Assembly (NCBI GenBank): GCA_943371005.1
Contig: CALRTB020000016.1
Span: 1-64,000 of the forward strand
Origin: MRBY01 sp943371005
GTDB taxonomy: Bacteria; Cyanobacteriota; Cyanobacteriia; Cyanobacteriales; MRBY01
Length of the DNA: 64,000 bases
Direction of reading: 5' to 3'
Made by a program: the position numbers and the translations under genes
Notes under the pieces: generated by a model
What the model was told of the DNA's origin: nothing
What the model saw: the letters and a program-made list of their open reading frames with translations, nothing else
The model's database searches: none
Part shown: piece after piece, positions 9,309 through 17,461 of the stretch
How positions within the stretch are numbered: the stretch's first letter is position 1
Layout: every line of letters begins with the position of its first letter

Positions 9309-9869
9309 CATCACACCTTGTACGATAACCTTCTGACTTCACCAGATTTAAAATTCGGCGATTTATATGCACCGACGATCCCAAGCCAAAAAAGTTTTTT
9401 CGTTTACTAATGTCCCCAGCTTAAACAGGATTTTTCTGACTCCAACAGTGGTTACATTTTTTGTGACATAACTTTTGAAGGCTGCTAAGCAATTGCCCGC
9501 AAAAACCCAACGGAAAAGATTAAGATTCCTTAAGGCCATTCCCTGGCCCAATTAAGAGATTGATTACAAGTTGTCAATCTAAATTTATCGATCTTTGATT
9601 GATTTCTGCTCTGTAATTAGAAAACCACTTCCGGAAAAAAAATCTAGGCCTGGATAACGTTCTGGAGTTCCGTTTAAAACAAATAAGCCTGACATGAAAC
9701 TTTGGATTAAGACCACCAAAAACTTCAATATTTTTTCTATACTTAAGTCAGCCTGTAGTGATCTACACAGCGCTATCTGACCACGACAAAACGAAGTTCA
9801 GCCAATGAGCGGACTTTATTTATCCTGCCTTGGTCAACAATTGCAGCTAAGTCGAACCAGAGGAAAACA
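9309..9869. other. Divergent intergenic region, no convincing gene
   Basis: About 560 bases between the minus-strand exported protein and the plus-strand coiled-coil protein. A 62-codon minus-strand frame at 9363-9551 has no supporting features and I reject it. Near 9733, TATACT could be a -10 element for the gene at 9870, without a good -35. The region is AT-rich and has no HIP1 site. Confidence 0.4.
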
Positions 9870-10169
9870 ATGAATTTACCCAGCAATAAAGACGAGCTCG
9901 TAAACCAGTTACATCAGCAAATTGACGAAGCCTCTCGCAATATCGATGAGTTAAAGCTTCAAGCTACTCTTGCCAAGGCGGAAGCGAGATCTGCTTTTGA
10001 GGCGAATATTGCCGCCCTAGAATCCCAAAAAGTTAAGTTGCAAGAACAGGTCAATCACCTGAAACACAGCACAGACAATGCTTGGCAAGAACTGGCAGAA
10101 GGATGTCAGAAGTCATGGCATGAGTTTCAAAGTGCAGTGCAAAAGGCGATCGCCCAATTTAAGGCATAA
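9870..10169 (+). CDS. Small coiled-coil protein, 99 aa
   Basis: The protein is almost wholly helical and charged: heptad-like spacing of Leu, Ile and Ala runs from about residue 8 to 75 (LVNQLHQQIDEASRNIDELK and onward), ending in an amphipathic tail (WHEFQSAVQKAIAQF). It has no signal peptide and no membrane segment, so it should be cytoplasmic and may oligomerise or bind a larger partner. The start ATG has a good upstream GAGGAAAACA. I do not recognise a named family. It faces the hli operon tail-to-tail across a terminator. Confidence 0.7.
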   Translation: MNLPSNKDELVNQLHQQIDEASRNIDELKLQATLAKAEARSAFEANIAALESQKVKLQEQVNHLKHSTDNAWQELAEGCQKSWHEFQSAVQKAIAQFKA

Positions 10170-10216
10170 CGATCGATATCCATTGGGAGCACCTTTTCTC
10201 CTTTAATCTCCCCAAT

Positions 10217-10257
10217 AAAAAAACCCTAAAGCCCCATCCCACTGGAGTTTTAGAGTT
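10217..10257 (-). terminator. Intrinsic terminator of the hli operon
   Basis: On the minus strand a 15-position stem with two mismatches (10222-10236 pairing with 10243-10257) is followed at once by seven U residues (the A-run 10217-10223 on the plus strand). It lies about 70 bp after the stop of the last small gene of the minus-strand hli cluster. The plus-strand reading has no U-run, so it mainly serves the minus strand. Confidence 0.75.
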
Positions 10258-10325
10258 GATGATCACGATTGCTCGTGTAGAGGAGAATAAAACTTGTACA
10301 AACTTAGAGAAAATTACAGATGACC

Positions 10326-10538
10326 CTAGAGGGCATTCACGGCGATCGCCCCGATGGTACCCGTCCCAAGCAACCCTAAGATTTTCATCGCTAAGGCCCC
10401 AAGACTGGCCCCCTGTTGGGAACGTCGTCTGAGAAAGCTGTAGATGTGGGGCGCACCAGCTAAGAAGAAGAGAATTGCAATGATGCCCCCATTCTGAGAA
10501 GTTGGGGTTCGTTTTTTGGTGGTGAGCTGACGGGACAT
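10326..10538 (-). CDS. Small membrane protein, 70 aa
   Basis: A basic N-terminus (MSRQLTTKKRTPTSQNG) precedes a hydrophobic segment (GGIIAILFFLAGAPHIYSF), a basic loop (RRRSQQ) and a second small-residue-rich hydrophobic segment (LGLLGTGTIGAIAV). That suggests a hairpin of two membrane helices. It lies 27 bp after the 65-aa gene and upstream of the terminator, as the last gene of the hli cluster. The placement suggests thylakoid or photosystem work, but I cannot name it. Confidence 0.65.
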   Translation of the reverse strand: MSRQLTTKKRTPTSQNGGIIAILFFLAGAPHIYSFLRRRSQQGASLGALAMKILGLLGTGTIGAIAVNAL

Positions 10539-10565
10539 GTGGAGTACCTAAGAGTGCAACGGGGG

Positions 10566-10763
10566 TTAGGCCATGAAACCTAGGCGGTGGCCATTGGATT
10601 TCGCTAGACGAATCAGACTTTGTCGAGTTTTTGCATCGAGGCCCACGGCGTTGCAGAAGTTGGAGATCGTCTTGCAATGAAGACCGATGACCTTGCCACG
10701 GGTTTTGTTAAAGCGGGCTGTACCCATTACTTTGCGAACCAAGATAACCAGGGAACCAAACAT
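10566..10763 (-). CDS. Conserved-looking small basic protein, 65 aa
   Basis: A short basic protein with two Cys (GLHCKTISNFC) and the phrase KVMGTARFNKTRGKVIGLH. It looks to me like a small protein widespread in cyanobacteria, but I recall no established function and give no symbol. There is no signal peptide or membrane helix; a soluble, perhaps nucleic-acid- or complex-binding protein is possible. It sits between hli and the 70-aa membrane protein gene with short spacers (49 and 27 bp), so it is probably part of the same light-controlled transcript. Confidence 0.7.
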   Translation of the reverse strand: MFGSLVILVRKVMGTARFNKTRGKVIGLHCKTISNFCNAVGLDAKTRQSLIRLAKSNGHRLGFMA

Positions 10764-10812
10764 TGCAACTAGCCTCGTAAAACGACAAATAACTGGGAAA
10801 AAACTTTAAAAA

Positions 10813-11022
10813 TTAGAGTTGGAACAGGAGATTGATGAGGGTGTCGCCACCAATCAATTCCGTTGCGATGAGCGCCACAAAGCCAATCATTGCCAGGCGG
10901 CCATTTAACTTCTCGGCGTAGCTTGTCCAGCCAGCAGTGTGCTCTGCGTCGACATAAACTTCAGGCTCGATTGCAAAGCTGTTGAGTTGACCGAATTCGT
11001 TGGAAGTATAACCAGTAGCCAT
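10813..11022 (-). CDS. hli: High-light-inducible chlorophyll-binding protein (HLIP/SCP)
   Basis: A 69-residue one-helix protein. The single membrane segment carries the chlorophyll a/b-binding motif EKLNGRLAMIGFVALIATE: the Glu and Asn/Arg that bind chlorophyll and make the ionic pair. HLIPs form dimers in the thylakoid, bind chlorophyll and carotenoid, and protect photosystems and chlorophyll synthesis under light stress. The N-terminal 35 residues are soluble and stroma-facing by analogy. The promoter carries an HLR1-like RpaB site over the -10 (11054-11071), the layout expected for a gene repressed in low light. Two small genes follow before a terminator. Confidence 0.92.
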   Translation of the reverse strand: MATGYTSNEFGQLNSFAIEPEVYVDAEHTAGWTSYAEKLNGRLAMIGFVALIATELIGGDTLINLLFQL

Positions 11023-11053
11023 TGAGGGAACCTCGTGTTTGCTTACATGAATA

Positions 11054-11083
11054 AATATAACAGATTGTAAACAAATGTTGCAA
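11054..11083 (-). promoter_or_regulatory. Promoter of hli with an HLR1 (RpaB) site overlapping the -10
   Basis: On the minus strand, TTGCAA (11078-11083) and TATATT (11054-11059) sit 18 bp apart, a good -35/-10 pair. Across them lie TTTACAAT, two bases, and GTTATATT (11054-11071), matching the HLR1 consensus of two (G/T)TTACA(T/A)(T/A) repeats spaced by 2 nt with one mismatch. RpaB bound over the core promoter is known to repress high-light genes until light stress. Confidence 0.75.
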
Positions 11084-11236
11084 GCTATTGACGGAAAAAT
11101 ATTTTTCTGGGGTGTAATTTTCCATGGTCTTATTTATCCCAAACACCAGTAACCCCAATCCTTACAGGGGATCGGGGTAGAGCAATAACGGGCGAAAAAA
11201 TTATGTTAAGCCCTGGGGTTTTGTAACAAAAATCTG

Positions 11237-13759
11237 TTACAAACCGACAATAATCTGAGCCATAGCCCAGGCGAGACCGAGACTTGTCAGGTACTGGGGC
11301 AACAGCGATCGCCAGGCTTGTTTACTAATCTTTTTCGTGAGCACAAAGGTACAGAGCGTCCCGAAGATAAGGGTAGAACCTTGGAGAAAAGCAATAACGG
11401 CAGGGTGGGCGACAACAATCGGTAAGGTACTGCCTTGGAGGCCGAAGGTCGCCATGGTGACGGGTAAAATTTGGCCGGCTTCCCCTAAACCGAGACGGAG
11501 ATAATGGGCGAGGCTGCCTCCCAAAACCAAGGGCAGATAGCCATAGGCCAGTTGTAAAAAGGGTTTTGCTTTGGGGGGTGAATTTAACAATTGCACCGCT
11601 GCCCCTGTAAGCAGTACCAAGCCAGCGGGAATTCCCAGGGCGGCGATCGCCAACCCCAGGTGGGGCCAAAATTGGCTGAGGTCTACATTTAAACCCAGGA
11701 CTTGGTTAATTTCTGGCAGTCGATGGAGAAAAATGCCCCCCAGCAGTAACAGCAACAGAGCCACTTCATAGGCGCGGGGTTGGTGGGTTGTCCAGAGTTC
11801 AATGGCTGGGGGCCGCAAATTTACTGCCACCGACCGATGGGGGCAAGCCTTGAGACAGGTCATACAGAGTACGCAATCGCGGTTATCTTCTAGTTGGGCT
11901 GGGTGAGAATATAAGGGGCAGCCCGCCGTTTCTAAGCCTTCACCCTTTTGGGGGCCACCTTTGTAACATTGATAGGTGCTGCATTCTGCCGAACAAGTGC
12001 CTTGTTGCGCCCGTAATTCTGTCATCGAGAGTTTTGCAAAGAGGCCATTCATGCCGCCGATGGGACAAAGATAGCGACACCAAAACCGCCGTTCAAAGAT
12101 CGCCGAGCAGATCATCGCCCCGGCGGTAATGATAATCAGCAACCAAGCTGAGAGGTAAGCGGTATTTTGTAAATCCCACAGTTCTTCCCAAAGAAAGATC
12201 AAGGCAAAAAGGCCAAAAAGAAACCAACCGCCCCATTTTTCGGCCTGCTGACGGGGCCAGGGTTTGAGGTCTCGCTTCAGGAGTTCGGTGGTAATTTTTT
12301 GGGTAATTTCCCCGTAGATCATAAACGGACAAACGGCACACCAGAGACGGCCGACAAAGGGAAACGCCAGGAGCACCAGGGGCCACCACCAAGCCCAAAA
12401 GAAATTCAGTGCAAAGTTTTGGTCACGGGTTTGGGGGGCGAGAAAGAGAACGGCAATAATTAACGGAAAGGCGATCGCCGTAAAACCATAGTTAATGCGG
12501 TCGGGCCACCAAGGGCTCCGGAGAAAACGCCGGAAGGCAGGGTAGGCATTGAGTAAATTGAGGCGAAATCGTTTTTGTTTCCCCTGGGCTGACCAAAAAA
12601 TTTCTTCGGTGAGCATTGACCCCTGATCCGATTGGACAATGGCCCGTTCTACCAAGTTTTGCAACTCGCGGATATTGTTCGGGAAGTCATAGGACTGGAG
12701 ACGACGGAGGGCTTCGGGGGTAAGGGTCGGTTTATCGAGGCCCTTCGCCCGGCAAAATAAGCTGGTGTAATATTCCACCTGGGCCGCTAGATCTGCTTTG
12801 CGAACCCGCAGCGGTGGCACCTTGATCGTTTCGGAAAAATGGCGGGCCACGGCAGGAAGTTGTCGTTCGGCGATCGCCACCAATTTTGCCGCAGTTTGTT
12901 GGGGGACAGGTTCCGGATCCCCAGGGCGACTAATGGGGGTATAGGTCTGGGTTTCAATTAAAGTGGCGACTTTATCGATCAGTTCCGGGGGCAATTCTTC
13001 AATTTTGTTGAGGATTAGGGTGCCTTTCCCTAGCCATTCCAGGAGACCTTTTTTGCCATCGGTGCGGCCAAAGAGTTCAGCGCCACTTTTTTGGAGAATG
13101 CTGCAATCGATTTTAATAATCGGCTGTCGCCGCCGGGGTGAACCATAGTGAATCAAGGCAGCTAAATTATCTTTTTCTAAGCCCGGCTCCCCAAAAATAT
13201 AAATGGATCGATCATGGGTGCCCGCCTCACGAATTTGTTGCCGCAGGCGTTTAGCATAGCGACTTTTCCCCACAACGCCCCGTTTTGCTTTGGTGACGAG
13301 GTAGGGGCGCAAAATTTCCTGCTGTTGCTGTTCCTGTTGGAGGGCTTGGGCGACTTCTGCGAGTTCCTGGGCGAGATCCTGGGAAAAGGCCTGGGTGATT
13401 TCAGGATAGTTTTGAATTATGTCTTGCCACTGTTGGCGCGGCATAAACCACACTTCTGTTTCGGTGACGGTGGCGATCGCCTGTTGAGGGGCTTCATTCA
13501 GCAGTAAAGGCCGCAGATTAATGGTACTGCCTCTGGTTAATGGGCTAGTCTCTGGTGCAGCAGCGGCATTGTGACAGACCACTTCCCCAGAAATCAGGAT
13601 GTATAAACCTTGGGGCGCTTGGCCAATCTCGCTGAGGGCCTGTTGGGGAGGGAGGGTTTGCCTTTGGAGTGCTGTGGCGATCGCCCCTAGGGTTTCCATC
13701 GATAAACAACCGAGGCTGGTGCGCTCCTGTAACCAAATCAAACGTTCCTGGATGGTCAT
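11237..13759 (-). CDS. Fusion of cNMP-binding-like, degenerate sigma54-activator AAA and NosR/NapH-like Fe-S membrane domains
   Basis: 840 residues in three parts. Residues about 20-140 resemble a cyclic-nucleotide-binding barrel (GLYILISGEVVCHN). Residues about 160-395 match the AAA domain of sigma54 activators (PPLRVRKADL, FPNNIRELQNLVERAIVQS). However, the Walker A position reads GEPGLEKD (190-197), the Walker B position reads GTLILNKIEELP (246-257) with Asn-Lys in place of Asp-Glu, and GAFTGA is absent. Residues about 420-840 hold many membrane helices with CAVCP (474-478) and CRYLCP (561-566), then Cys clusters around 589-614 and 629-639 as in NosR/NapH ferredoxin-type proteins. Cyanobacteria lack sigma54, so a redox or cNMP-responsive membrane protein is more likely than a transcription activator. 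Confidence 0.8.
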   Translation of the reverse strand: MTIQERLIWLQERTSLGCLSMETLGAIATALQRQTLPPQQALSEIGQAPQGLYILISGEVVCHNAAAAPETSPLTRGSTINLRPLLLNEAPQQAIATVTETEVWFMPRQQWQDIIQNYPEITQAFSQDLAQELAEVAQALQQEQQQQEILRPYLVTKAKRGVVGKSRYAKRLRQQIREAGTHDRSIYIFGEPGLEKDNLAALIHYGSPRRRQPIIKIDCSILQKSGAELFGRTDGKKGLLEWLGKGTLILNKIEELPPELIDKVATLIETQTYTPISRPGDPEPVPQQTAAKLVAIAERQLPAVARHFSETIKVPPLRVRKADLAAQVEYYTSLFCRAKGLDKPTLTPEALRRLQSYDFPNNIRELQNLVERAIVQSDQGSMLTEEIFWSAQGKQKRFRLNLLNAYPAFRRFLRSPWWPDRINYGFTAIAFPLIIAVLFLAPQTRDQNFALNFFWAWWWPLVLLAFPFVGRLWCAVCPFMIYGEITQKITTELLKRDLKPWPRQQAEKWGGWFLFGLFALIFLWEELWDLQNTAYLSAWLLIIITAGAMICSAIFERRFWCRYLCPIGGMNGLFAKLSMTELRAQQGTCSAECSTYQCYKGGPQKGEGLETAGCPLYSHPAQLEDNRDCVLCMTCLKACPHRSVAVNLRPPAIELWTTHQPRAYEVALLLLLLGGIFLHRLPEINQVLGLNVDLSQFWPHLGLAIAALGIPAGLVLLTGAAVQLLNSPPKAKPFLQLAYGYLPLVLGGSLAHYLRLGLGEAGQILPVTMATFGLQGSTLPIVVAHPAVIAFLQGSTLIFGTLCTFVLTKKISKQAWRSLLPQYLTSLGLAWAMAQIIVGL

Positions 13760-13872
13760 ACTTGTTTTCCTCCAACCCTTGCCCCCCCAGCTTATCGAAT
13801 CTGAGAGTGTAGATTAATTCCCCAACGGAACAAGCTACAGTGAAACCAGTGACCCGCCAAAAAAACGAACTT

Positions 13873-14835
13873 ATGAAAACGAGACAACTAGGCAAAAGTT
13901 CCGTCCAAATTACCCCGATTATTCTCGGCACTTGGCAAGCAGGAAAGCGCAATTGGGTAAATATTGACGACCAAGAAATTGTTGCTGGGATCCGTGCCGC
14001 CGTAGATGCAGGCATTACGACCATTGATACCGCTGAAATTTATGGCGATGGAGATTCAGAACGTCGGGTTGCCGAGGCGATCGCCCCCCAACGGGATCAA
14101 GTGACTTTACTGACCAAAGTTTTTGCAAATCATCTCCACCACGACCAGGTAATCACCGCCTGCGAAAATTCCCTCAAAAGACTCCAAACAGACTATATCG
14201 ATCTGTATCAAATCCACTGGCCAGCGGGCACTTGGAATTCTGACATAGTTCCCATTGGCGAAACCATGGCCGCCCTAAATCAATTGAAAGAACAGGGCAA
14301 AATTCGCGCTATTGGAGTGTCTAATTTTTCCCTCGCGCAACTCCAGGAAGCCATGGAACACGGTCAAATCGATAGTATTCAACCGCCTTACTCTCTGTTC
14401 TGGCGGGCCATTGAACGGGAAATTCAACCGTTTTGTGCGGCCCAGCAGATTTCGATCCTCGCCTACTCTTCCTTGGCCCAAGGGCTGCTCACGGGGAAAT
14501 TTGGCCCCGATCACCAATTTGCAGCCGGAGATCACCGCTCCCACAACCGTCTGTACGCTGACCCAGAAAATTACCAGCGGGTACAAATGGCCCTAGAACT
14601 CCTGAAACCGATCGCCAAAACGAAAAATTGCACCTTAGCCCAACTGGCGATCGCCTGGCTGATCCAGCAGCCCCAAACCAATGCCATTGTCGGGGCGCGC
14701 AATGCCCAACAGGCGATCGCCAATGCCCAGGCCATCGATGTCGAGTTAACAGCTAAAGATCTTGAAGCCATTGACCACATTGGTCGAACCGTGACTGATC
14801 CTTTAGACGACAATCCGCTCCTGTGGAATTGGTAA
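13873..14835 (+). CDS. Aldo/keto reductase
   Basis: The ATG at 13873 is preferred to a GTG at 13840. The protein of about 320 residues shows the AKR tetrad: Asp and Tyr in TIDTAEIYGDGDSE, Lys in TLLTKVF and His in LYQIHWP. A C-terminal NADP-binding loop follows (AIVGARNAQQ). Members reduce aldehydes and ketones with NADPH in the cytoplasm; the physiological substrate cannot be read here. It is divergent from the 840-aa Fe-S fusion gene, whose start is 113 bp away, so the two may share a regulatory region. Confidence 0.9.
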   Translation: MKTRQLGKSSVQITPIILGTWQAGKRNWVNIDDQEIVAGIRAAVDAGITTIDTAEIYGDGDSERRVAEAIAPQRDQVTLLTKVFANHLHHDQVITACENSLKRLQTDYIDLYQIHWPAGTWNSDIVPIGETMAALNQLKEQGKIRAIGVSNFSLAQLQEAMEHGQIDSIQPPYSLFWRAIEREIQPFCAAQQISILAYSSLAQGLLTGKFGPDHQFAAGDHRSHNRLYADPENYQRVQMALELLKPIAKTKNCTLAQLAIAWLIQQPQTNAIVGARNAQQAIANAQAIDVELTAKDLEAIDHIGRTVTDPLDDNPLLWNW

Positions 14836-14906
14836 GGTGTACGCCAAGAAACTCAAAAATCCTTTGGCTATACTGAAAGCAAGTTTCAGCGCTCTGCATC
14901 AACTAA

Positions 14907-15371
14907 ATGAAAGCTTTAATTTTGGCCTTGGGAATTTCCTGGCTGGCGATCCCCGTCGCCGCCCAGGGAACTTGTCTCCGGATTAGCGATTTTTATACCA
15001 CCTGCCAGGATGGTCGGGGGAATCAGTATAGTATCCAGACCTTTGGCCCCAACACCTTTATCAACGGCCATGCCTACTATTCCCGCTCTCCCTACTATGG
15101 TGATTATCCTGGGTCTAGCAATTATCGACGGCAGGGCGATCGCCATTGGAAACCAGCCCACTACCGCCAGCCGAGTAGCCACTATACCTATTCTTTTAGC
15201 AATACTTTCAAAAGTAAAAAGAGTCGCCCTTGGCAATATGAGCCCTACTGGCAACAGCCCTGGAAGAACGAGGCGGCTCCATCACCCCAATTCAACACCT
15301 ATTGGCAGCGCAACCCTTGGCAACGCCCCACCTACCACAACGACCAAAATATCTACCTCGACAGCCGTTAG
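14907..15371 (+). CDS. Secreted Tyr/Arg-rich protein, 154 aa
   Basis: A signal peptide (MKALILALGISWLAIPVAAQ) is followed by a short conserved-looking part with two Cys (GTCLRISDFYTTCQD), probably a disulfide. The long low-complexity region is rich in Tyr, Ser, Pro, Arg, Gln and Trp (HYRQPSSHYTYSF, YWQQPWKNE). The composition suggests an extended surface or matrix protein rather than an enzyme. It lies 71 bp downstream of the aldo/keto reductase gene. No family recognised. Confidence 0.7.
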   Translation: MKALILALGISWLAIPVAAQGTCLRISDFYTTCQDGRGNQYSIQTFGPNTFINGHAYYSRSPYYGDYPGSSNYRRQGDRHWKPAHYRQPSSHYTYSFSNTFKSKKSRPWQYEPYWQQPWKNEAAPSPQFNTYWQRNPWQRPTYHNDQNIYLDSR

Positions 15372-15528
15372 TAAACGCGTTTTTAACTGCCCCAAAAGTT
15401 CGTCAATAAATAAGCGATGCAAAGGCAACGAAAAGGCGATCGCCACCGATGATTTATTTTCTGTGTCTCCTAAACATTGAAGCACCAAAAATCCAGTACG
15501 ATAAAGCGGTACTTTTGCATCCGTTGCT

Positions 15529-16716
15529 ATGGCACAGTTTCCTTTATCTCCTGCATCCCTGCGCCGTTGGTTGCCCTGGGGTTTAGGTGGCCTGACGATC
15601 ATCGCTTCCCTCGGCATTCTAGGGTTCCGTCATTATCAACGACAACAAGTTTCTTTTAGCAGCACTTCCGTCGCCATCAGCAACAGCACCCTCACCACGA
15701 TCACCAGCGATGCGGCCAAGGCAACTAGCCCCGCACCCCAAACAAAAACGACCGTGATCACCCTCAAGGCCGTTGGAGATATGGCCCCAGGGACTCGTTA
15801 CTCGAAAACGCCCCAAGTCGAACAAAAAATGCAAATGTTCGCCGGGGTCGAAGGCCAGCTCGGTTGGAGTGACCTCCTCATCGGCAACCTAGAAACCACC
15901 CTCACCAATCATCCCTACGCCGCCAAAGATATTAGTCGTCCCAATGTCTTTGCTTTTCGGACAGCGCCCAGTTACGCCAATCTCCTCAAGGATGCCGGGT
16001 TCCAAGTCCTCAGTATCGCGAACAACCACACCTTTGACTACGGCCAAACGGGCTTTCAAGATACCCAAGCGACTCTCACGGACAATGGCATTGCCCCCAT
16101 TGGGGTTAAAAATCAAATCCATTACCACCAACACAAAGACCTCACCGTTGCCCTCATCGGTTTTAGCACCTATCACTATCACAACACGGTTCAAGACCTG
16201 AATACCGCCGTCGCTCTGGTCAAGGAAGCCGACACCAAAGCCGACATTATCGTTATCTCTGTCCATGCTGGCGCTGAAGGTACCGGGGCAAATCGCGTCC
16301 GGCCTGGTACCGAATGGTTTTTTGGGGAGAACCGTGGCGATCTCCATAAATTTTCCCGGACGCTGATTGATGCAGGAGCCGATTTGATCGTCGGCCATGG
16401 CCCCCACGTACTCCGGGCCGTGGAACTTTACCAAGGCCGTTTGATTGCCTATTCCCTCGGTAATTTCGTCGCCGATGGTGCCCTGTCGGTGGCTAGCACC
16501 CTCGCTGAAAGCGTCATTTTGGAGGTTTCGATGAGTAGTGAAGGGCGTTTTCTGAAGGGAAAACTCCATCCTGTGCGCCTCAATGGCCAAGGATTTCCGT
16601 TTTACGATGCTACGGGGACATCAATTAAACGCATGCAACAATTGACCCAACGGGACTTTCCGGAGACGCCTTTAACGATTCAAGCAGATGGTCAGCTTTT
16701 ACCGAAAACCCTATAA
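15529..16716 (+). CDS. CapA-family (poly-gamma-glutamate synthesis-like) protein
   Basis: 395 residues. An N-terminal hydrophobic helix (LPWGLGGLTIIASLGILGF) and a Ser/Thr-rich linker anchor a CapA metallophosphatase-like domain. Motifs visible: VGDMAPG, LIGNLETTLT, SIANNHTFDYGQ, VISVHAGAE, VGHGPHVLR and IAYSLGNFV. These carry the Asp, Asn and His residues of the binuclear metal site. CapA takes part in poly-gamma-glutamate export or anchoring in bacilli; in cyanobacteria its homologues are unassigned, so a role in envelope polymers is inferred. No capBC neighbours are present. Confidence 0.85.
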   Translation: MAQFPLSPASLRRWLPWGLGGLTIIASLGILGFRHYQRQQVSFSSTSVAISNSTLTTITSDAAKATSPAPQTKTTVITLKAVGDMAPGTRYSKTPQVEQKMQMFAGVEGQLGWSDLLIGNLETTLTNHPYAAKDISRPNVFAFRTAPSYANLLKDAGFQVLSIANNHTFDYGQTGFQDTQATLTDNGIAPIGVKNQIHYHQHKDLTVALIGFSTYHYHNTVQDLNTAVALVKEADTKADIIVISVHAGAEGTGANRVRPGTEWFFGENRGDLHKFSRTLIDAGADLIVGHGPHVLRAVELYQGRLIAYSLGNFVADGALSVASTLAESVILEVSMSSEGRFLKGKLHPVRLNGQGFPFYDATGTSIKRMQQLTQRDFPETPLTIQADGQLLPKTL

Positions 16717-16824
16717 CCCTTGATGATTGGGGAATTTCAAAAAAGTTGCGCTCAAAACTGCATAAGCAAAATTTCTGGTCACTATCACCTGGCAACACAC
16801 AATCAATCCAACCAGGTAAAACAA

Positions 16825-17304
16825 ATGACTACTTTCGCTTTCTCCCGTCCCCAATCCCTCAAACTTGCTACCGCTGGTGCTTTTCTCGCCCTTGGTGTTC
16901 TCAGCCTTGCCCAACCCGCTCAAGCCGACAATGTCTCTAGCAGCACGATGATTTCTGAACAGACCAGTGCCGCTGTCGGTGTCGGTAACTCCACCTCTAA
17001 CAGCATGGGTCAATCGAATTTCCAAAATCAGAGCGGTTTCTTCAGTGGTGGTGACAACGCGGCCCAGTCCACCATCGTCGGTTCCCAAACTGCCGTTGCC
17101 GATGGCTTTTTTAACAACGTCAACAACACCCTGGGACAGTCCAGCACTCAGCAACAATCTGGTGCCTTTGGGTTCGGCAACAATGCCAGCATCGCCCAGG
17201 TGGGTGCAAGTCAGACCGGTGCCGGGATTGGTTTCGGTAACAACGTCAACAACAGCAGTTTCCAAAATAGCTTCCAAAACCAAAACTCTCTCTTCTCTTT
17301 CTAA
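16825..17304 (+). CDS. Secreted Asn/Gln-rich protein with three tandem repeats (curlin-like pattern)
   Basis: The ATG at 16825 starts a typical signal peptide (MTTFAFSRPQSLKLATAGAF, cleavage after QADN or nearby). Upstream in-frame codons read through what looks like leader. The mature chain of about 120 residues is three repeats of about 41 residues, each starting near a QT-containing phrase (SEQTSAAVGVGN, GSQTAVADGFFN, ASQTGAGIGFGN) and carrying NNVNN-type and QxxxQxQSG-type segments. The regular Asn, Gln, Gly and Ser spacing resembles curlin or beta-solenoid repeats, so an extracellular fibre or surface subunit is plausible. I see no csg-like export genes nearby. Confidence 0.75.
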   Translation: MTTFAFSRPQSLKLATAGAFLALGVLSLAQPAQADNVSSSTMISEQTSAAVGVGNSTSNSMGQSNFQNQSGFFSGGDNAAQSTIVGSQTAVADGFFNNVNNTLGQSSTQQQSGAFGFGNNASIAQVGASQTGAGIGFGNNVNNSSFQNSFQNQNSLFSF

Positions 17305-17461
17305 AAAAGGCGATCGCCAAATCTGGCGCTTGTCAGAGAATACCTGGGAAGTTTTCATTCACATCAAATTCTTTCCAGGTATTTCTACTTAGAGTAAAAA
17401 ACAAAAATGCTCCCTAAGATTAAAAAATAGCCCGAACGCTCCAGAAGATTAGGAGTTAAAG

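Noticed and set aside
9363..9551. 62-codon minus-strand open frame
   Set aside because: Short, no ribosome-binding site, composition of intergenic DNA.
10159..10677. 172-codon minus-strand open frame
   Set aside because: It runs over the hli-cluster genes and a terminator in another frame; a shadow of real genes.
11153..11177. Hairpin CCCCAATCC/GGATCGGGG as terminator of the 840-aa gene
   Set aside because: No U-run follows on the minus strand and it lies well away from the stop; possible but unsupported.
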